NCBI RefSeq assembly: GCF_017833255.1
Contig: NZ_JAFIBU010000001.1
Location: 1,860,001-1,924,000, forward strand
Reading direction: 5' to 3'
Origin: Paenibacillus sp. PvR098
Lineage (GTDB): Bacteria > Bacillota > Bacilli > Paenibacillales > NBRC-103111
DNA: 64,000 nucleotides
The notes under the pieces were generated by a model, which was not told the origin of the DNA, did no database searches, and saw only the letters and a program-made list of their open reading frames with translations. A program made the position numbers and the translations under genes. How positions within the stretch are numbered: position 1 is the stretch's first letter; each line of letters starts with the position of its first letter. Below, piece by piece: positions 8,300-17,654 of this stretch.

Positions 8300-9259
8300 T
8301 TAGTGATTCACCACGTTTACCGTTCTGCCTTCAAGGAAAGCTTGTACATTGCCTACAGCCGTTTCCATTAACCGGGCTCTTGCGTCTTTCGTTGCCCAAG
8401 CCATATGGGGTGTGATGATGCAGTTTTGGGCCCCTAACAACGGATTATCCTGAGTCGGCGGTTCAACGGAAAGCACATCAAGAGCTGCACCGGCAAGTCG
8501 CCCTTCATTCAGCGCTTCCGCCAAATCCTTCTCATCAATTAAAGGCCCTCGAGAGGTGTTGATCAGGAAAGCCGAAGGCTTCATTCGGGAGATTCGCTCC
8601 GCGTTAATGAGCTTCTCCGTGGAAGGAGTCAGTGGACAATGCAGACTGACAACATCGGACTGCTCCAAGAGCTCACTGAGTTCAACCCACTCGACTCCAT
8701 CCACCTTCGGAGGTGTGCTTCTGCCGCTGCCGACAGCAATCACCCGCAAGTCGAAGGCTTGGGCAATCCGGGCCGTCTGGGTACCAATGCGCCCAAGCCC
8801 GATCAAGCCGAGTGTCTTGCCGGCCAACTCAACTTGCGGCGAACGGGTGAAGCAAAAGTCCATGCTGCGCGACCATTCCCCTTCATGGACGGCATCGCTA
8901 TGCCACTGGGTCCTGTGGCACAGCTCCAAGAGCAGAGCAAATACAAATTGCGCAACGGAGTTCGTTCCGTATGCAGGGATATTCGTTACAGGAATTCCCC
9001 GTTCCTTGGCCGCTTGAATATCCACTACGTTATATCCGGTAGCTAGGATACCGATGTAACGCAGCTTCGGAAGCTGCGAGAGCATATTAGCAGAGAGCGG
9101 CGTCTTATTCGTAAGCACAATCTCCGCATCTGCTGCTCGTTGGATGATCTCCTCTGAAGCGGTGCGATCATAAATGACCGTTTCTCCGATTTCCTCCAGA
9201 CCCTTCCAATCCAAATCACCCGGATTCAAGGTATAGCCGTCTAACACAACGATTCTCAT
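8300..9259 (-). CDS. D-2-hydroxyacid dehydrogenase (glycerate / hydroxypyruvate reductase type)
   Basis: 319 residues. NAD-binding GLIGLGRIGTQTA is near 149-161, the catalytic Arg is in NTSRGPLIDE, the Glu in DVLSVEPP and the His in ITPHMAWAT. This is the complete catalytic triad of the D-isomer-specific 2-hydroxyacid dehydrogenases. The start overlaps the glycerate kinase stop by four bases, so the two are translationally coupled. The glycerate context favours hydroxypyruvate/glyoxylate reduction or D-glycerate oxidation over phosphoglycerate dehydrogenase activity, and there is no ACT domain. Confidence 0.85.
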   Translation of the reverse strand: MRIVVLDGYTLNPGDLDWKGLEEIGETVIYDRTASEEIIQRAADAEIVLTNKTPLSANMLSQLPKLRYIGILATGYNVVDIQAAKERGIPVTNIPAYGTNSVAQFVFALLLELCHRTQWHSDAVHEGEWSRSMDFCFTRSPQVELAGKTLGLIGLGRIGTQTARIAQAFDLRVIAVGSGRSTPPKVDGVEWVELSELLEQSDVVSLHCPLTPSTEKLINAERISRMKPSAFLINTSRGPLIDEKDLAEALNEGRLAGAALDVLSVEPPTQDNPLLGAQNCIITPHMAWATKDARARLMETAVGNVQAFLEGRTVNVVNH

Positions 9260-10419
9260 GAACGTGCAATTCCTCCTTTCATTCTGTGCGAAGCCTTATA
9301 GAGCAAGCGGGCGACATTAAGCGTGCACTGAAACAAATTATTCTCGGCATCCTCCATACACTCATCCAGCGTGGAAGGGCCTCGTACGACAGAAAAGCAG
9401 CCGGCAAAGAAAGGAGCAAGCTTTTCGCTGCCCTCTCCGAGACCACCTGAGATGAGAATGGCCTCTTTGCCCGCTTCTGCAGCCAATTGCGCTACATGGT
9501 AAGGAAGCTTGCCGAACAACGTCTGTCCGTCGCTGCGGCCTTCCCCGGTTATTACCCAATCCGCATCCTCGATCCGCAGCTTCAAATCAGACATTTCCTC
9601 CACCAACTGAGCGCCGGGAACCATATTCGCTCCTAAAGCCAACAGAGCAAAGCCAAGTCCTCCAGCCGCCCCGGCTCCCGGCAGTTCCCGCAGGCTGCGA
9701 GACAGTTGTCCCTCCAGTAGATCGGCGTATGACTTCATGTCCTTATCCAATTGTACCACAAGCTCGGGGGTGGCTCCCTTTTGCGGTCCGAAGATGTAAG
9801 AAGCCCCCTCCAGCCCGAGCAGCGGATTGGTCACATCGCTGGCAATCGTAATCCGGCACTCCCCAAGACGCGGGTCCAAGCCTTTCAAATCCGCTTCGAC
9901 AAGCTGTCCAAGCTCCCTGCCGAAGCCTTCCGCAATTCGTCCTTTCTTACTGGAAAAGCGGGCTCCCAGAGCGCTAAGCAGTCCCAGTCCTCCATCGTTG
10001 GTCGAACTTCCGCCAAGGCCGATGATCAAACGCCGGTAACCCTGATCCAGAGCGCTGCGAATGATTTCCCCCAATCCTCTGGTGGATGTGTGTAGAGGAT
10101 TTCGGTGCTCCTTCGGCACCATAGGGAGCCCGATGACATTAGCCGCTTCGATGACGGCAGTTGGCTCGCCCCGGTCCACAATGACACCAAAATACGTGTC
10201 CACAAGCTCACCCCTCGGTCCAGCGGCTTGGACCTGGAACACACTGCCCCCGGTTGCTTTGACCAAAGCATCAACCGTGCCCTCTCCTCCATCCGCCATT
10301 GGAATGACGTTCACCTCAGCTGATGGAATTTCCTGAAGCAGAGCCCGCGCCATGGTATCACCCACCTGTACAGCCGTTAAGCTCCCTTTGAAGGAATCTG
10401 GTGCGATTACAAATTTCAT
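9256..10419 (-). CDS. glycerate kinase (GlxK/GarK family)
   Basis: 387 residues. The family signature APDSFKGSLTA is at residues 6-16, the glycine-rich GLGGSSTNDGGLG near 133 and PGAGAAGGLGFALLALGA near 248. Phosphorylates D-glycerate to 2- or 3-phosphoglycerate; this family commonly gives 2-phosphoglycerate. First gene of a three-gene minus-strand operon (kinase, dehydrogenase, reductase-YCII), divergent from a CdaR-type regulator and probably controlled by it. Confidence 0.9.
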   Translation of the reverse strand: MKFVIAPDSFKGSLTAVQVGDTMARALLQEIPSAEVNVIPMADGGEGTVDALVKATGGSVFQVQAAGPRGELVDTYFGVIVDRGEPTAVIEAANVIGLPMVPKEHRNPLHTSTRGLGEIIRSALDQGYRRLIIGLGGSSTNDGGLGLLSALGARFSSKKGRIAEGFGRELGQLVEADLKGLDPRLGECRITIASDVTNPLLGLEGASYIFGPQKGATPELVVQLDKDMKSYADLLEGQLSRSLRELPGAGAAGGLGFALLALGANMVPGAQLVEEMSDLKLRIEDADWVITGEGRSDGQTLFGKLPYHVAQLAAEAGKEAILISGGLGEGSEKLAPFFAGCFSVVRGPSTLDECMEDAENNLFQCTLNVARLLYKASHRMKGGIARS

Positions 10420-10567
10420 AAAGCATCCTCCCTCCTATCCGTTGTTATGCTTAGCATACATCAAAACGTAATCGCTTTCTTTATTTCTTTTAACTATAAT
10501 TTGAATTTTTATATTACTCAAGTTTAGTTATACTATACAATATGATAAGACTAGAGGAGGGCTGTTT

Positions 10568-11692
10568 ATGCTGACCCCGGAATTGGCCGGTGAGATCGTC
10601 CAGGAAACGATGGAACGTCTTGACCGCAACATAAACATTATGGACTTGACGGGTACGATCATCGCTAGTGGAGATGCCGGGCGTCTCGGGCAATATCATG
10701 AGGCCGCTGTGGAAGCGATGCGGCAAAACAAGGAGCTAATCGTCGATGAGCAGCACGTACCCCAATGGAACGGGGCGCAAGTTGGGATCAATCTGCCTGT
10801 ACATTATAATGGTCGGGTGGTAGGGGCAATCGGTATTACGGGTTCTCCTCATGAAGTGAAGCCCTTTGGCCATCTGGTCAAAATGACAACCGAGCTCATG
10901 ATTCGGCAAAATCACCTAAAACTGCAGGATGATTGGAAGCAGATGACCGTCGATTTGATTATCGAAGAGCTGCTTCAATCCTCCGTACCGGATTTACCGA
11001 TGGTTGATCAAAGACTGGAGGCGCTTCGCTGCCGCTTCACCCCTCCATTTCAGGTCGCTGCAGCCGCTTATAACCAGCCACCCGAAAATAAAGGAAATGA
11101 GGGACTTCTTGCCAAAGTTCAGCGACTGTTTCATTCGGACAAGGCGCTGATCAGTCAATACCGTCCGCAGAAGCTGCTCATCCTATTCTATGAAATTCCC
11201 TCGGAAGGCATCGACCGCAAGCTTGCAAAGTTAACGGAACTATTACAACGAGATACCTTGAAACATACGATTGGAGTAGGTTCTCCCGTAACGTCCCGCG
11301 AAGCGATACGTCTTGGATTTACCGAAGCGGATCTCGCCCTCCGTATGGGAGAATCCGAGGCCTGCCGCCTTATACGCTTTGACACTGTAGAAGCGAAAGC
11401 TTTGGTTCATGAAATTCCCATGGAACACCGTAACCGCTTGCTAACCAAATTTTTGCCATATTTAAACGACAAAATGCGCGAAACGCTGCAAGTGTTTTTC
11501 AACTGCAGTCTGAATATCGCAAGCTCCTCCAAAGCTTTGGATATCCACCGCAACACAATGATTTACCGTTTGGAGCAAATCAAAGCATTAACTGGCTATG
11601 ATCCCCAAAGCTTTCAGGATGCCGTTCTTCTGCAGTTTGTGCTGTGGTTTGATTCCCAGCACAATAAAAGTGAAACGCAGGGTTTATTGTAA
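10568..11692 (+). CDS. CdaR-type sugar diacid / glycerate regulator
   Basis: 374 residues. The N-terminal ~135 residues are a diacid-recognition domain (LAGEIVQETMERLDRNINIM and GIGITGSPHEV-like segments). The C-terminal 60 carry the PucR/CdaR helix-turn-helix (SKALDIHRNTMIYRLEQI). CdaR in E. coli activates glucarate, galactarate and glycerate use, which fits the divergent glycerate operon. The ATG at 10568 has AGAGGAGG upstream; the AT-rich shared intergenic region (10420-10567) presumably holds both promoters. Confidence 0.85.
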   Translation: MLTPELAGEIVQETMERLDRNINIMDLTGTIIASGDAGRLGQYHEAAVEAMRQNKELIVDEQHVPQWNGAQVGINLPVHYNGRVVGAIGITGSPHEVKPFGHLVKMTTELMIRQNHLKLQDDWKQMTVDLIIEELLQSSVPDLPMVDQRLEALRCRFTPPFQVAAAAYNQPPENKGNEGLLAKVQRLFHSDKALISQYRPQKLLILFYEIPSEGIDRKLAKLTELLQRDTLKHTIGVGSPVTSREAIRLGFTEADLALRMGESEACRLIRFDTVEAKALVHEIPMEHRNRLLTKFLPYLNDKMRETLQVFFNCSLNIASSSKALDIHRNTMIYRLEQIKALTGYDPQSFQDAVLLQFVLWFDSQHNKSETQGLL

Positions 11693-11834
11693 TACCTAGC
11701 CAATCGGTTCAATGAAACGCCCGCCGCAAGTCTTTCATGATCGTACCGACACGGCGCTCGTTTTCAAAGGGCTGGGGCAGCGATGAATTCAATGGGTTAT
11801 TAAAACCTTTTTCATATATGATGCAACAATGAAT

Positions 11835-11872
11835 AAAAAGGATCAGTCCGCAGTTGCGGCATGATCCTTTTT
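11835..11872. terminator. bidirectional terminator
   Basis: Perfect 11-bp stem AAAAAGGATCA / TGATCCTTTTT with an inner CCGC-agtt-GCGG stem. It separates the CdaR gene from the DUF445 gene. Confidence 0.8.
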
Positions 11873-11960
11873 GCAAACCTTTCATATGAGATAAAGTGAA
11901 AGGTAGTTGAAAAATGAGTTTACTATAATGGCTCATCTGGTCTGAAACTGCTGGCCTCCT

Positions 11961-13130
11961 CTATGAATAAAACCACGGGACTACCAGCGACTGGATCAAC
12001 CCGATTATACCTCCAAGCAGAACTCCCAGCCAAGTAATGGCACGGAATTCTTTACCCGACACGCTCAGTATGATTTCCTCCACCCACTCGATCGGAAACT
12101 GCGCAACCTGCTCTTCGACGATCTTCGGCAGCTCGATCCCTTGCATGATACGCTCCACATTGTTTGCGAGCAAAGTAAGCGCACGATCTGCTGCCTGAGG
12201 AGTGTAATCCAACAGCGTGTCACGGTAACGGGCGAGCGCCTCATCCAAGCGAACCTCACCTAGTTTATGCAGCCACTCCTCAAAATGGAGCATCAATTGG
12301 GCTTGTTCTTTTAGATAAGGCAGGCTTTCCTCTTTCGCTATCGATTCGAGCAGAATGGACAAGCTCATCCCTTCGAATTGCTGTACTTTTTTACGGATAA
12401 AATTACCGATCGCGAGCCGTACATTGACAGAATCCAGCTGCTCAAGAAGGGCGGTCCGGATTTTCTCAACGGTCTTTGCTTCATCCATAAACATGCCGGC
12501 AAGGGCACCGAGAAAGCCCCCCGTCTGACCCATAAATTGATTCGTCATTTGGCGCAGCATACGATCCCCGTTCGGTGACATCATTTCCTTCTTGATCTCA
12601 TCGATCAGTTGTTCTACTCCCCAATCCACGAAGCGCTCTCGTTTCTCCTCCGACCAGTCCGGAAGAAGTGCTGCCAGCTTGACATCACCAAAGCCCTTAT
12701 CCCGCCAGAGCCATTCGATCCCACGGCCCGTTCGCTCCCTCAGCCAGCCAGCGAGCTGTAATACCATATCATCCGCCTTTTCGGGAGTTACCCATCTTAG
12801 GATCAATTCGCGCACCGTTATCTCTCGTGACGTCCAATCTGTCACTATACGGCGAAGCGTCTGTTCTAGGCGGTCTTTGGTTTCAGCCCTTTGCAGCATC
12901 TGTGAGAGACCTCGAGCGGTGACCAAATAATCTCCGACCACTTTACCGAGCGAGCCGCCGATCTCACCCTTCCGTTTCGGAATGAGACCCGGAGTGAACG
13001 GTACTCTTCTCCCGAAGAGACGCCATTCATGCCGGGGATGAAACAGCATTTTGATAGCCAGGTGGTTGGTAACCCCTCCAACAAAGCCGGCCACCATGAT
13101 ATTGACTAAAATAAACCAAAAGTACGACAT
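11961..13130 (-). CDS. yheB: DUF445 family membrane protein (YheB-like)
   Basis: 389 residues. An N-terminal membrane helix (residues 4-28) leads into the conserved TNHLAIKMLFHPRHEW...PFTPGLIPKR block of DUF445. A long amphipathic helical middle is followed by a C-terminal helix pair (ITWLGVLLGGIIGLIQSLVVPWFYS). In Bacillus yheB lies beside yheC and yheD, and here it is divergent from five YheC/YheD homologues. This supports the YheB assignment; the biochemical role is unknown. Confidence 0.8.
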   Translation of the reverse strand: MSYFWFILVNIMVAGFVGGVTNHLAIKMLFHPRHEWRLFGRRVPFTPGLIPKRKGEIGGSLGKVVGDYLVTARGLSQMLQRAETKDRLEQTLRRIVTDWTSREITVRELILRWVTPEKADDMVLQLAGWLRERTGRGIEWLWRDKGFGDVKLAALLPDWSEEKRERFVDWGVEQLIDEIKKEMMSPNGDRMLRQMTNQFMGQTGGFLGALAGMFMDEAKTVEKIRTALLEQLDSVNVRLAIGNFIRKKVQQFEGMSLSILLESIAKEESLPYLKEQAQLMLHFEEWLHKLGEVRLDEALARYRDTLLDYTPQAADRALTLLANNVERIMQGIELPKIVEEQVAQFPIEWVEEIILSVSGKEFRAITWLGVLLGGIIGLIQSLVVPWFYS

Positions 13131-13280
13131 TCAGCAAAGTTCACATCCTTTTGAAAGTAGAGGCTCTTTCCCATTCACCAAGGTTAAAAAGCCCTCATAT
13201 GATGAAGTAGTTCGTTTCTTAATGTTCCAAGCATGCTGAGGCATGCCGTACGGCAAGCCCTTGCTGGGAAGGAGTTCCGC

Positions 13281-14654
13281 ATGAAAAGAACAAAGGTCAG
13301 GATTCAAATACAAAGCCCCGTCGGTTCCTCGGACGGCTCCGTTCTAATGCTCAGTGATGCGGTCGTAAAGAAGTGGAAAATCCCGCTTCACACCGATCTG
13401 AATTTGCGTTTTGGAGCCAGCCGGCAGGACGTAAAGATCGAAACTACGTCACAAACCGGCATGCTTCGCATTAGCGGAGCCATCGCCGCCCAATGGGGCC
13501 TCTCGCAGGGTGACCAGTTGTGTCTGCAGTACAAATCCGGAACCCGTACGATTCACATCGGACCGCTAATCGGCGTGATGGTCAGCCGTGTCCATACCAC
13601 CTCGTCCGACAAACTGTTTGGGGCAAACACTGGATTCTGTCGAGAGCTGTCGGATGCGTGCAGGCTTTATGGCGCAGCGGTGTTCTTTTGCACGCCGGAA
13701 GACCTTCACAGCCAGAGCGATTCGGTCCTGGGATGGCGCTTTACGGGAAGTGGAAAATGGGAGGAGCTCAGCTTCCCGATTCCGAATGTCCTTTACAACC
13801 GGCTTACCTCACGCAAGCTGGAAAACCGGCCGAACGTACAGCATTTCATAGGCCAGGTCAAAACCCGTTATAACACGGTCATGTTCAATGAAAGATATTT
13901 GAACAAAACGGAAGTATTCGACGCGCTTCGCAAGGAAAGCGGGCTGCATCTTTATCTACCGGAATCGTATTTACTTCGGAATTTTCAAATGCTGAAGTCC
14001 ATGTGCGCGAAGCATCAAACGGTATTTCTCAAGCCCATTTCAGGAAGCCTTGGTAAAGGAATCATCCGAATACGCAAACAGCCGGACGGAACGTACATTT
14101 GTCATTTTACCAATCTGAACGGCGCACGTAAACAATCGTTTTCGACATTAAGCCGGGTGTTTAGCGCCATATCCGGTAAAGTGAATTCTCAACGCTACCA
14201 AATCCAGCAAGGACTAGACCTTCTGGCGGCGAGCGGGCGTCCAATCGATTTTCGCGCTTTAGTGCAGCGCGGCGAAACCGGAAAATGGGCTGTTACCTCC
14301 ATTGTAGCCAGAATTGCCGGGAATCATCATTTTGTTTCCAACTTAGCACGAGGCGGTACTTTGAGCACCGTAAAAGAAGCGTTGGCCCGCTCCGGCACTA
14401 CCGCCGCATCCGGAGGACTTTCGAAGCTTCGCCGGGCATCCATTCAAATCGCCAAGGGGATCGAAACCCAGGTGCCCGGACACTATGCCGAGCTCGGCAT
14501 CGATCTCGCTATCGATTCCCAAGGCCGCGTATGGCTGATTGAAGTCAATTCGAAGCCATCGAAAGAAGACAATACGCCGCTGACGATGGTCAACAAAATC
14601 CGGCCTTCCGTGAAACAGCTCGTAAAATATGCACGCTACACGGCAAAGTTTTAA
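13281..14654 (+). CDS. YheC/YheD-family ATP-grasp spore coat-associated protein, copy 1 (long form)
   Basis: 457 residues from the ATG at 13281 (AAGGAG seven bases upstream). An N-terminal ~105-residue beta-rich domain ends in the conserved IHIGPLIGVMVS. The ATP-grasp part follows: KPISGSLGKGIIRI, YQIQQGLDLL, DFRALVQRGE and ELGIDLAIDSQGRVWLIEVN with metal-binding acidic/Asn residues. In Bacillus, YheC and YheD are mother-cell proteins located around the forespore; the reaction is unknown. ATP-grasp enzymes typically join a carboxylate to an amine. First of five tandem paralogues. Confidence 0.85.
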   Translation: MKRTKVRIQIQSPVGSSDGSVLMLSDAVVKKWKIPLHTDLNLRFGASRQDVKIETTSQTGMLRISGAIAAQWGLSQGDQLCLQYKSGTRTIHIGPLIGVMVSRVHTTSSDKLFGANTGFCRELSDACRLYGAAVFFCTPEDLHSQSDSVLGWRFTGSGKWEELSFPIPNVLYNRLTSRKLENRPNVQHFIGQVKTRYNTVMFNERYLNKTEVFDALRKESGLHLYLPESYLLRNFQMLKSMCAKHQTVFLKPISGSLGKGIIRIRKQPDGTYICHFTNLNGARKQSFSTLSRVFSAISGKVNSQRYQIQQGLDLLAASGRPIDFRALVQRGETGKWAVTSIVARIAGNHHFVSNLARGGTLSTVKEALARSGTTAASGGLSKLRRASIQIAKGIETQVPGHYAELGIDLAIDSQGRVWLIEVNSKPSKEDNTPLTMVNKIRPSVKQLVKYARYTAKF

Positions 14655-14715
14655 GTAAAGTCAGCCCTTGCTGCTTTCTATTCGGGGATCTCCCCAAGGA
14701 TATGAGGTGACGCAC

Positions 14716-15867
14716 ATGATGATCTCCGGCTTCAAAAAGACCATCAACCATTCGGTAGGCATCATGACCACGCAAGCCGATGGGGACCCACCGTTTCACA
14801 ATCGCGGCTTCTACCGCAGCTTGTGTGTGCTGGGCAGCCGGAGCGGTTTGATGGTATTCGTATTTACTCCGCTTGACGTCGATTGGAGCCGAAAGCAAGT
14901 GACAGGGTATGCTTATGATCCTGACCTCAAGCAATGGACGCGCCGGTCTTTCCCACTGCCATCCATCGTGTACGACCGGTGTTTTTTCACGGCACGTCAT
15001 CAATACACCGAGTATCGAACAGCACTCCTTCGTCTAAAAAAGCACCCGTCCGTTCGCCTACTTGGCTTCGGTTTGAAAAACAAATGGACCGTTCAGCAGC
15101 TTCTGCAGCAGGATGGTCGGTTCTCCATGTATCTGCCGCAAACTGAACCTCTGCTCCAGATGCGAATGCTGCTGGACTGGATTCAGAATCGCCAGGAGGT
15201 GATCCTGAAGCCGCAGGGAGGTTCGCAAGGACGTGGCGTACTGCTCGTGCGGTGCGGCGGATCGCCCCAAGCAGCCGGCACGGTAAACGCCGCGGGGGCA
15301 GCATTTACCGTGCGCGGGCGCGATGGGCGTAACCGCGCCTTCGCGCGCACCTTCGCAGACGCAGCTGAACTGCTAAGATGGCTGCGCCGCTTCGTAGCAC
15401 GGCGCAGCTACTTACTGCAGCAGTATCTACCGCTGCAGACGAAGAATGGAGACGCGTATGACATACGCGTACTGGTGCAAAAGAACGGCGAAGGCCGCTG
15501 GCAATTGACCGGCATGGCCGTTCGCCGGGGTCAGAACGGCAGCCTGACCTCGAACCTCCATGGCGGGGGTGCCGTGGAGCGCGCCCGACCATTTCTTGCC
15601 CGAGAGTTCGGTCAGGAAGGCGCAAACGAGCTTCTAAACAAGCTGACGCATCTCTCAGAGGAGCTGCCGAACGCTTTGGAATCTTGTCACGGACGGCTAG
15701 TCGAGCTCGGCATAGACTATGGTATCGACAAATACGGAAATACTTGGATAATTGAGGTAAATTCCAAACCCGGCCGCTCCATCTTTACTCATTTACAAGA
15801 TGATCAAGCCAAAATTGCCGCTTTAGCCAATCCGCTTCGGTACGCAAGGTTTATGCTGAGGCAGTAG
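14716..15867 (+). CDS. YheC/YheD-family ATP-grasp protein, copy 2 (short form)
   Basis: 383 residues from the ATG at 14716 (GAGGTGA upstream). It lacks the N-terminal beta domain of copies 1 and 3 and begins near the SVGIMTT strand. ATP-grasp landmarks: KPQGGSQGRGVLLV, YLLQQYLPLQ, DIRVLVQKNGEG, SNLHGGG and ELGIDYGIDKYGNTWIIEVN. The stretch 15240-15420 is much richer in G+C (Ala/Arg-rich AGTVNAAGAAFTVRGRDGRN) than its neighbours, suggesting local expansion or recombination. Confidence 0.85.
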   Translation: MMISGFKKTINHSVGIMTTQADGDPPFHNRGFYRSLCVLGSRSGLMVFVFTPLDVDWSRKQVTGYAYDPDLKQWTRRSFPLPSIVYDRCFFTARHQYTEYRTALLRLKKHPSVRLLGFGLKNKWTVQQLLQQDGRFSMYLPQTEPLLQMRMLLDWIQNRQEVILKPQGGSQGRGVLLVRCGGSPQAAGTVNAAGAAFTVRGRDGRNRAFARTFADAAELLRWLRRFVARRSYLLQQYLPLQTKNGDAYDIRVLVQKNGEGRWQLTGMAVRRGQNGSLTSNLHGGGAVERARPFLAREFGQEGANELLNKLTHLSEELPNALESCHGRLVELGIDYGIDKYGNTWIIEVNSKPGRSIFTHLQDDQAKIAALANPLRYARFMLRQ

Positions 15868-16023
15868 GACGATAGCATGACGGAAAAGAGACAGAGTAAG
15901 CACAGGTAAGCGGCTTTGGCACTCGAACGCATCACTTACGGCAGCTACGGTATTCAGCATCTTTTGTCCGACATCACCGCCAGTTATTTCGCCTGAGCCG
16001 CGCCCTTCTCAAAGAACAAACCG

Positions 16024-16042
16024 ACTTTGCCGCCGGCAAAGT
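16024..16042. repeat. hairpin related to the downstream tandem repeat hairpins
   Basis: ACTTTGCC-gcc-GGCAAAGT is an 8-bp stem with a 3-base loop. It has the same TTTGCC/GGCAAA core as the hairpins in the 43-bp repeats that begin 18 bases later, so it may be a diverged outlying member. Confidence 0.5.
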
Positions 16043-16059
16043 TTCAATATATTCTCCCC

Positions 16060-16272
16060 CATGCATCCTTACGAAGCAAGTTTTGCCTGGGACAAAACTC
16101 AATGCATATCCTTACGAAGCAAGTTTTGCCTGGGACAAAACTCAATGCATATCCTTACGAATCAAGTTTTGCCTGCGGCAAAACTCAATGCATATCCTTA
16201 CGAAGCAAGTTTTGCCTGCGGCAAAACTCAATGCATATCCTTACGAAGCAAGTTTTGCCTGCGGCAAAACTC
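16060..16272 (+). repeat. five tandem 43-bp repeats, each with a hairpin, abutting a ribosome binding site
   Basis: Copies at 16060-16100 (41 bp, lacks two bases), 16101-16143, 16144-16186, 16187-16229 and 16230-16272. Each begins AATGCATATCCTTACGAAGC and ends with a stem-loop. In copies 3-5 the stem is AGTTTTGCC-tgc-GGCAAAACT (9-bp perfect stem); copies 1-2 read TGGGAC instead of TGCGGC, leaving a 7-bp stem. Copy 3 has AATC for AAGC. TTAGGAGG starts directly after copy 5, and the ATG of ATP-grasp copy 3 is 14 bases past the last repeat. No stop occurs in any plus frame, which explains long spurious frames here. Confidence 0.9.
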
Positions 16273-16286
16273 TTAGGAGGTTCAAC

Positions 16287-17654
16287 ATGAGCTTGACAAC
16301 TTGCACGATTCATGTCATTAAGCGGCAGGAACGGGTCGTTTACTTGACAAATGAATTGGCCAAAGCCCTAAAGTTGGCCAAAACAAGAAACGTGATCTTG
16401 AAGCTCGGCAGCAAGAGCCTCTCTTTACGACTCAAGCTGCTGAAGAAGAGCGGAAACCACCTCTACTTGCCATCGAATCTATATACCCAATTTCACATCC
16501 CTAGAAGCGGTACTACCCTCATCGTTTGCAATAACGGCAGAGAAATTCGACTCGGACCGCTCATCGGCATATTGACCAACGTTTCTCCCGGAAGCTCCGC
16601 TCCCTTCGGCTCGCGGACGGAATTCATCCGTCAATTCATGCAGGCCGGAAGGGACAAAGCGTTCTATTTCGGCTTCTCGCCGAAAGATGTCAACTGGTCG
16701 CAGCAGACGGTGACCGCGACCGTTCAGCGCAGCGATGGCGGCTGGGTCAGGAAGGTGCTGCCACTACCAGACGTGGTATATAACCGACTTCCGAGCCGCA
16801 AGGCCGAGAAACTCGTATCCATGAACGCCTTTAAGCATCGCTTCGTTCGGCAGGGCATCCCGTTGTTCAACTGGAGCTTTTTCGACAAATGGGATGTATA
16901 CAATCTGCTTGAGAATACAGACGTTTTCAAACATGTACCCGAATCCCGTATTAATCCTTCTTCCATTCAGATTAAAGAGATGCTGGATAAGCACAGATTT
17001 ATTTATCTCAAGCCTACCGCGGGAAGTCTCGGCATCGGGATTTACCGGTTGACGTATAACCCGAAGCGAGGGTATTACGCCCGTTTCCGGCGGGGAGACC
17101 GCAATGTGCTCCTCCGCTTCAGCAAATTCGAATCATTAATGTCTCTTTTATACCGCCAGAACCGTAGTTTGAACGGATATGTTGCCCAGCAGGGCATTCG
17201 GCTGATCGAAATCGACAGCTGCCCGATCGATTTCCGATTCCACATGACCAAGAACATTAATAACCAATGGGTCGTTGCCGCAATCGGAGCCAAGAAAGCC
17301 GGCAGAGGCAGTGTCACAACACACGTCCGCACCGGCGGCCAGCTGATGACACCGGAGCAGGTACTGAAGCAAGTATTAGGAGCACGGGCGGATGCCGTTT
17401 TAGTCAATGCCAAAGAGACGGCCATCAAGCTGGCGGAGGAGATCGAACGGAATTACCGCCACACGCTAGGCGAGCTCGGATTCGATATCGGTATCGATCA
17501 TAATGATCACATATGGATGTTCGAAGCCAACTCCAAACCGGGACGCTCTATCTTTAAACACCAAGCGCTGAAGGAACAAGGAAGACGCTCTCTGCAGTAC
17601 ATCTTCGACTACTGCCTATTCCTGAGCCGGTTTCGGGTAAGGAGGGATTCTTGA
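16287..17654 (+). CDS. YheC/YheD-family ATP-grasp protein, copy 3 (long form)
   Basis: 455 residues from the ATG at 16287, set by TTAGGAGG seven bases upstream; the frame stays open to 16083 only because the upstream repeats lack stops. It has an N-terminal beta domain as in copy 1, ending IRLGPLIGILTN. ATP-grasp landmarks: KPTAGSLGIGIYRL, YVAQQGIRLIE, DFRFHMTKN, ELGFDIGIDHNDHIWMFEAN. Tryptophan-rich DVNWSQQTV and PDVVYNRLPSRK are family-conserved. The next gene begins at the base after the stop. Confidence 0.85.
   Translation: MSLTTCTIHVIKRQERVVYLTNELAKALKLAKTRNVILKLGSKSLSLRLKLLKKSGNHLYLPSNLYTQFHIPRSGTTLIVCNNGREIRLGPLIGILTNVSPGSSAPFGSRTEFIRQFMQAGRDKAFYFGFSPKDVNWSQQTVTATVQRSDGGWVRKVLPLPDVVYNRLPSRKAEKLVSMNAFKHRFVRQGIPLFNWSFFDKWDVYNLLENTDVFKHVPESRINPSSIQIKEMLDKHRFIYLKPTAGSLGIGIYRLTYNPKRGYYARFRRGDRNVLLRFSKFESLMSLLYRQNRSLNGYVAQQGIRLIEIDSCPIDFRFHMTKNINNQWVVAAIGAKKAGRGSVTTHVRTGGQLMTPEQVLKQVLGARADAVLVNAKETAIKLAEEIERNYRHTLGELGFDIGIDHNDHIWMFEANSKPGRSIFKHQALKEQGRRSLQYIFDYCLFLSRFRVRRDS

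Noticed and set aside
10500-10560. Definite promoter for the CdaR-type gene
   Set aside because: Several AT-rich -10-like words occur but no -35 at acceptable spacing, so none could be chosen.
16060-16272. CRISPR array
   Set aside because: The units are directly abutting 43-bp copies with no variable spacers and no cas genes nearby.
16083-16286. 68-residue N-terminal extension of ATP-grasp copy 3
   Set aside because: It is only the repeat array translated; the strong TTAGGAGG and ATG at 16287 give the family-like N-terminus.
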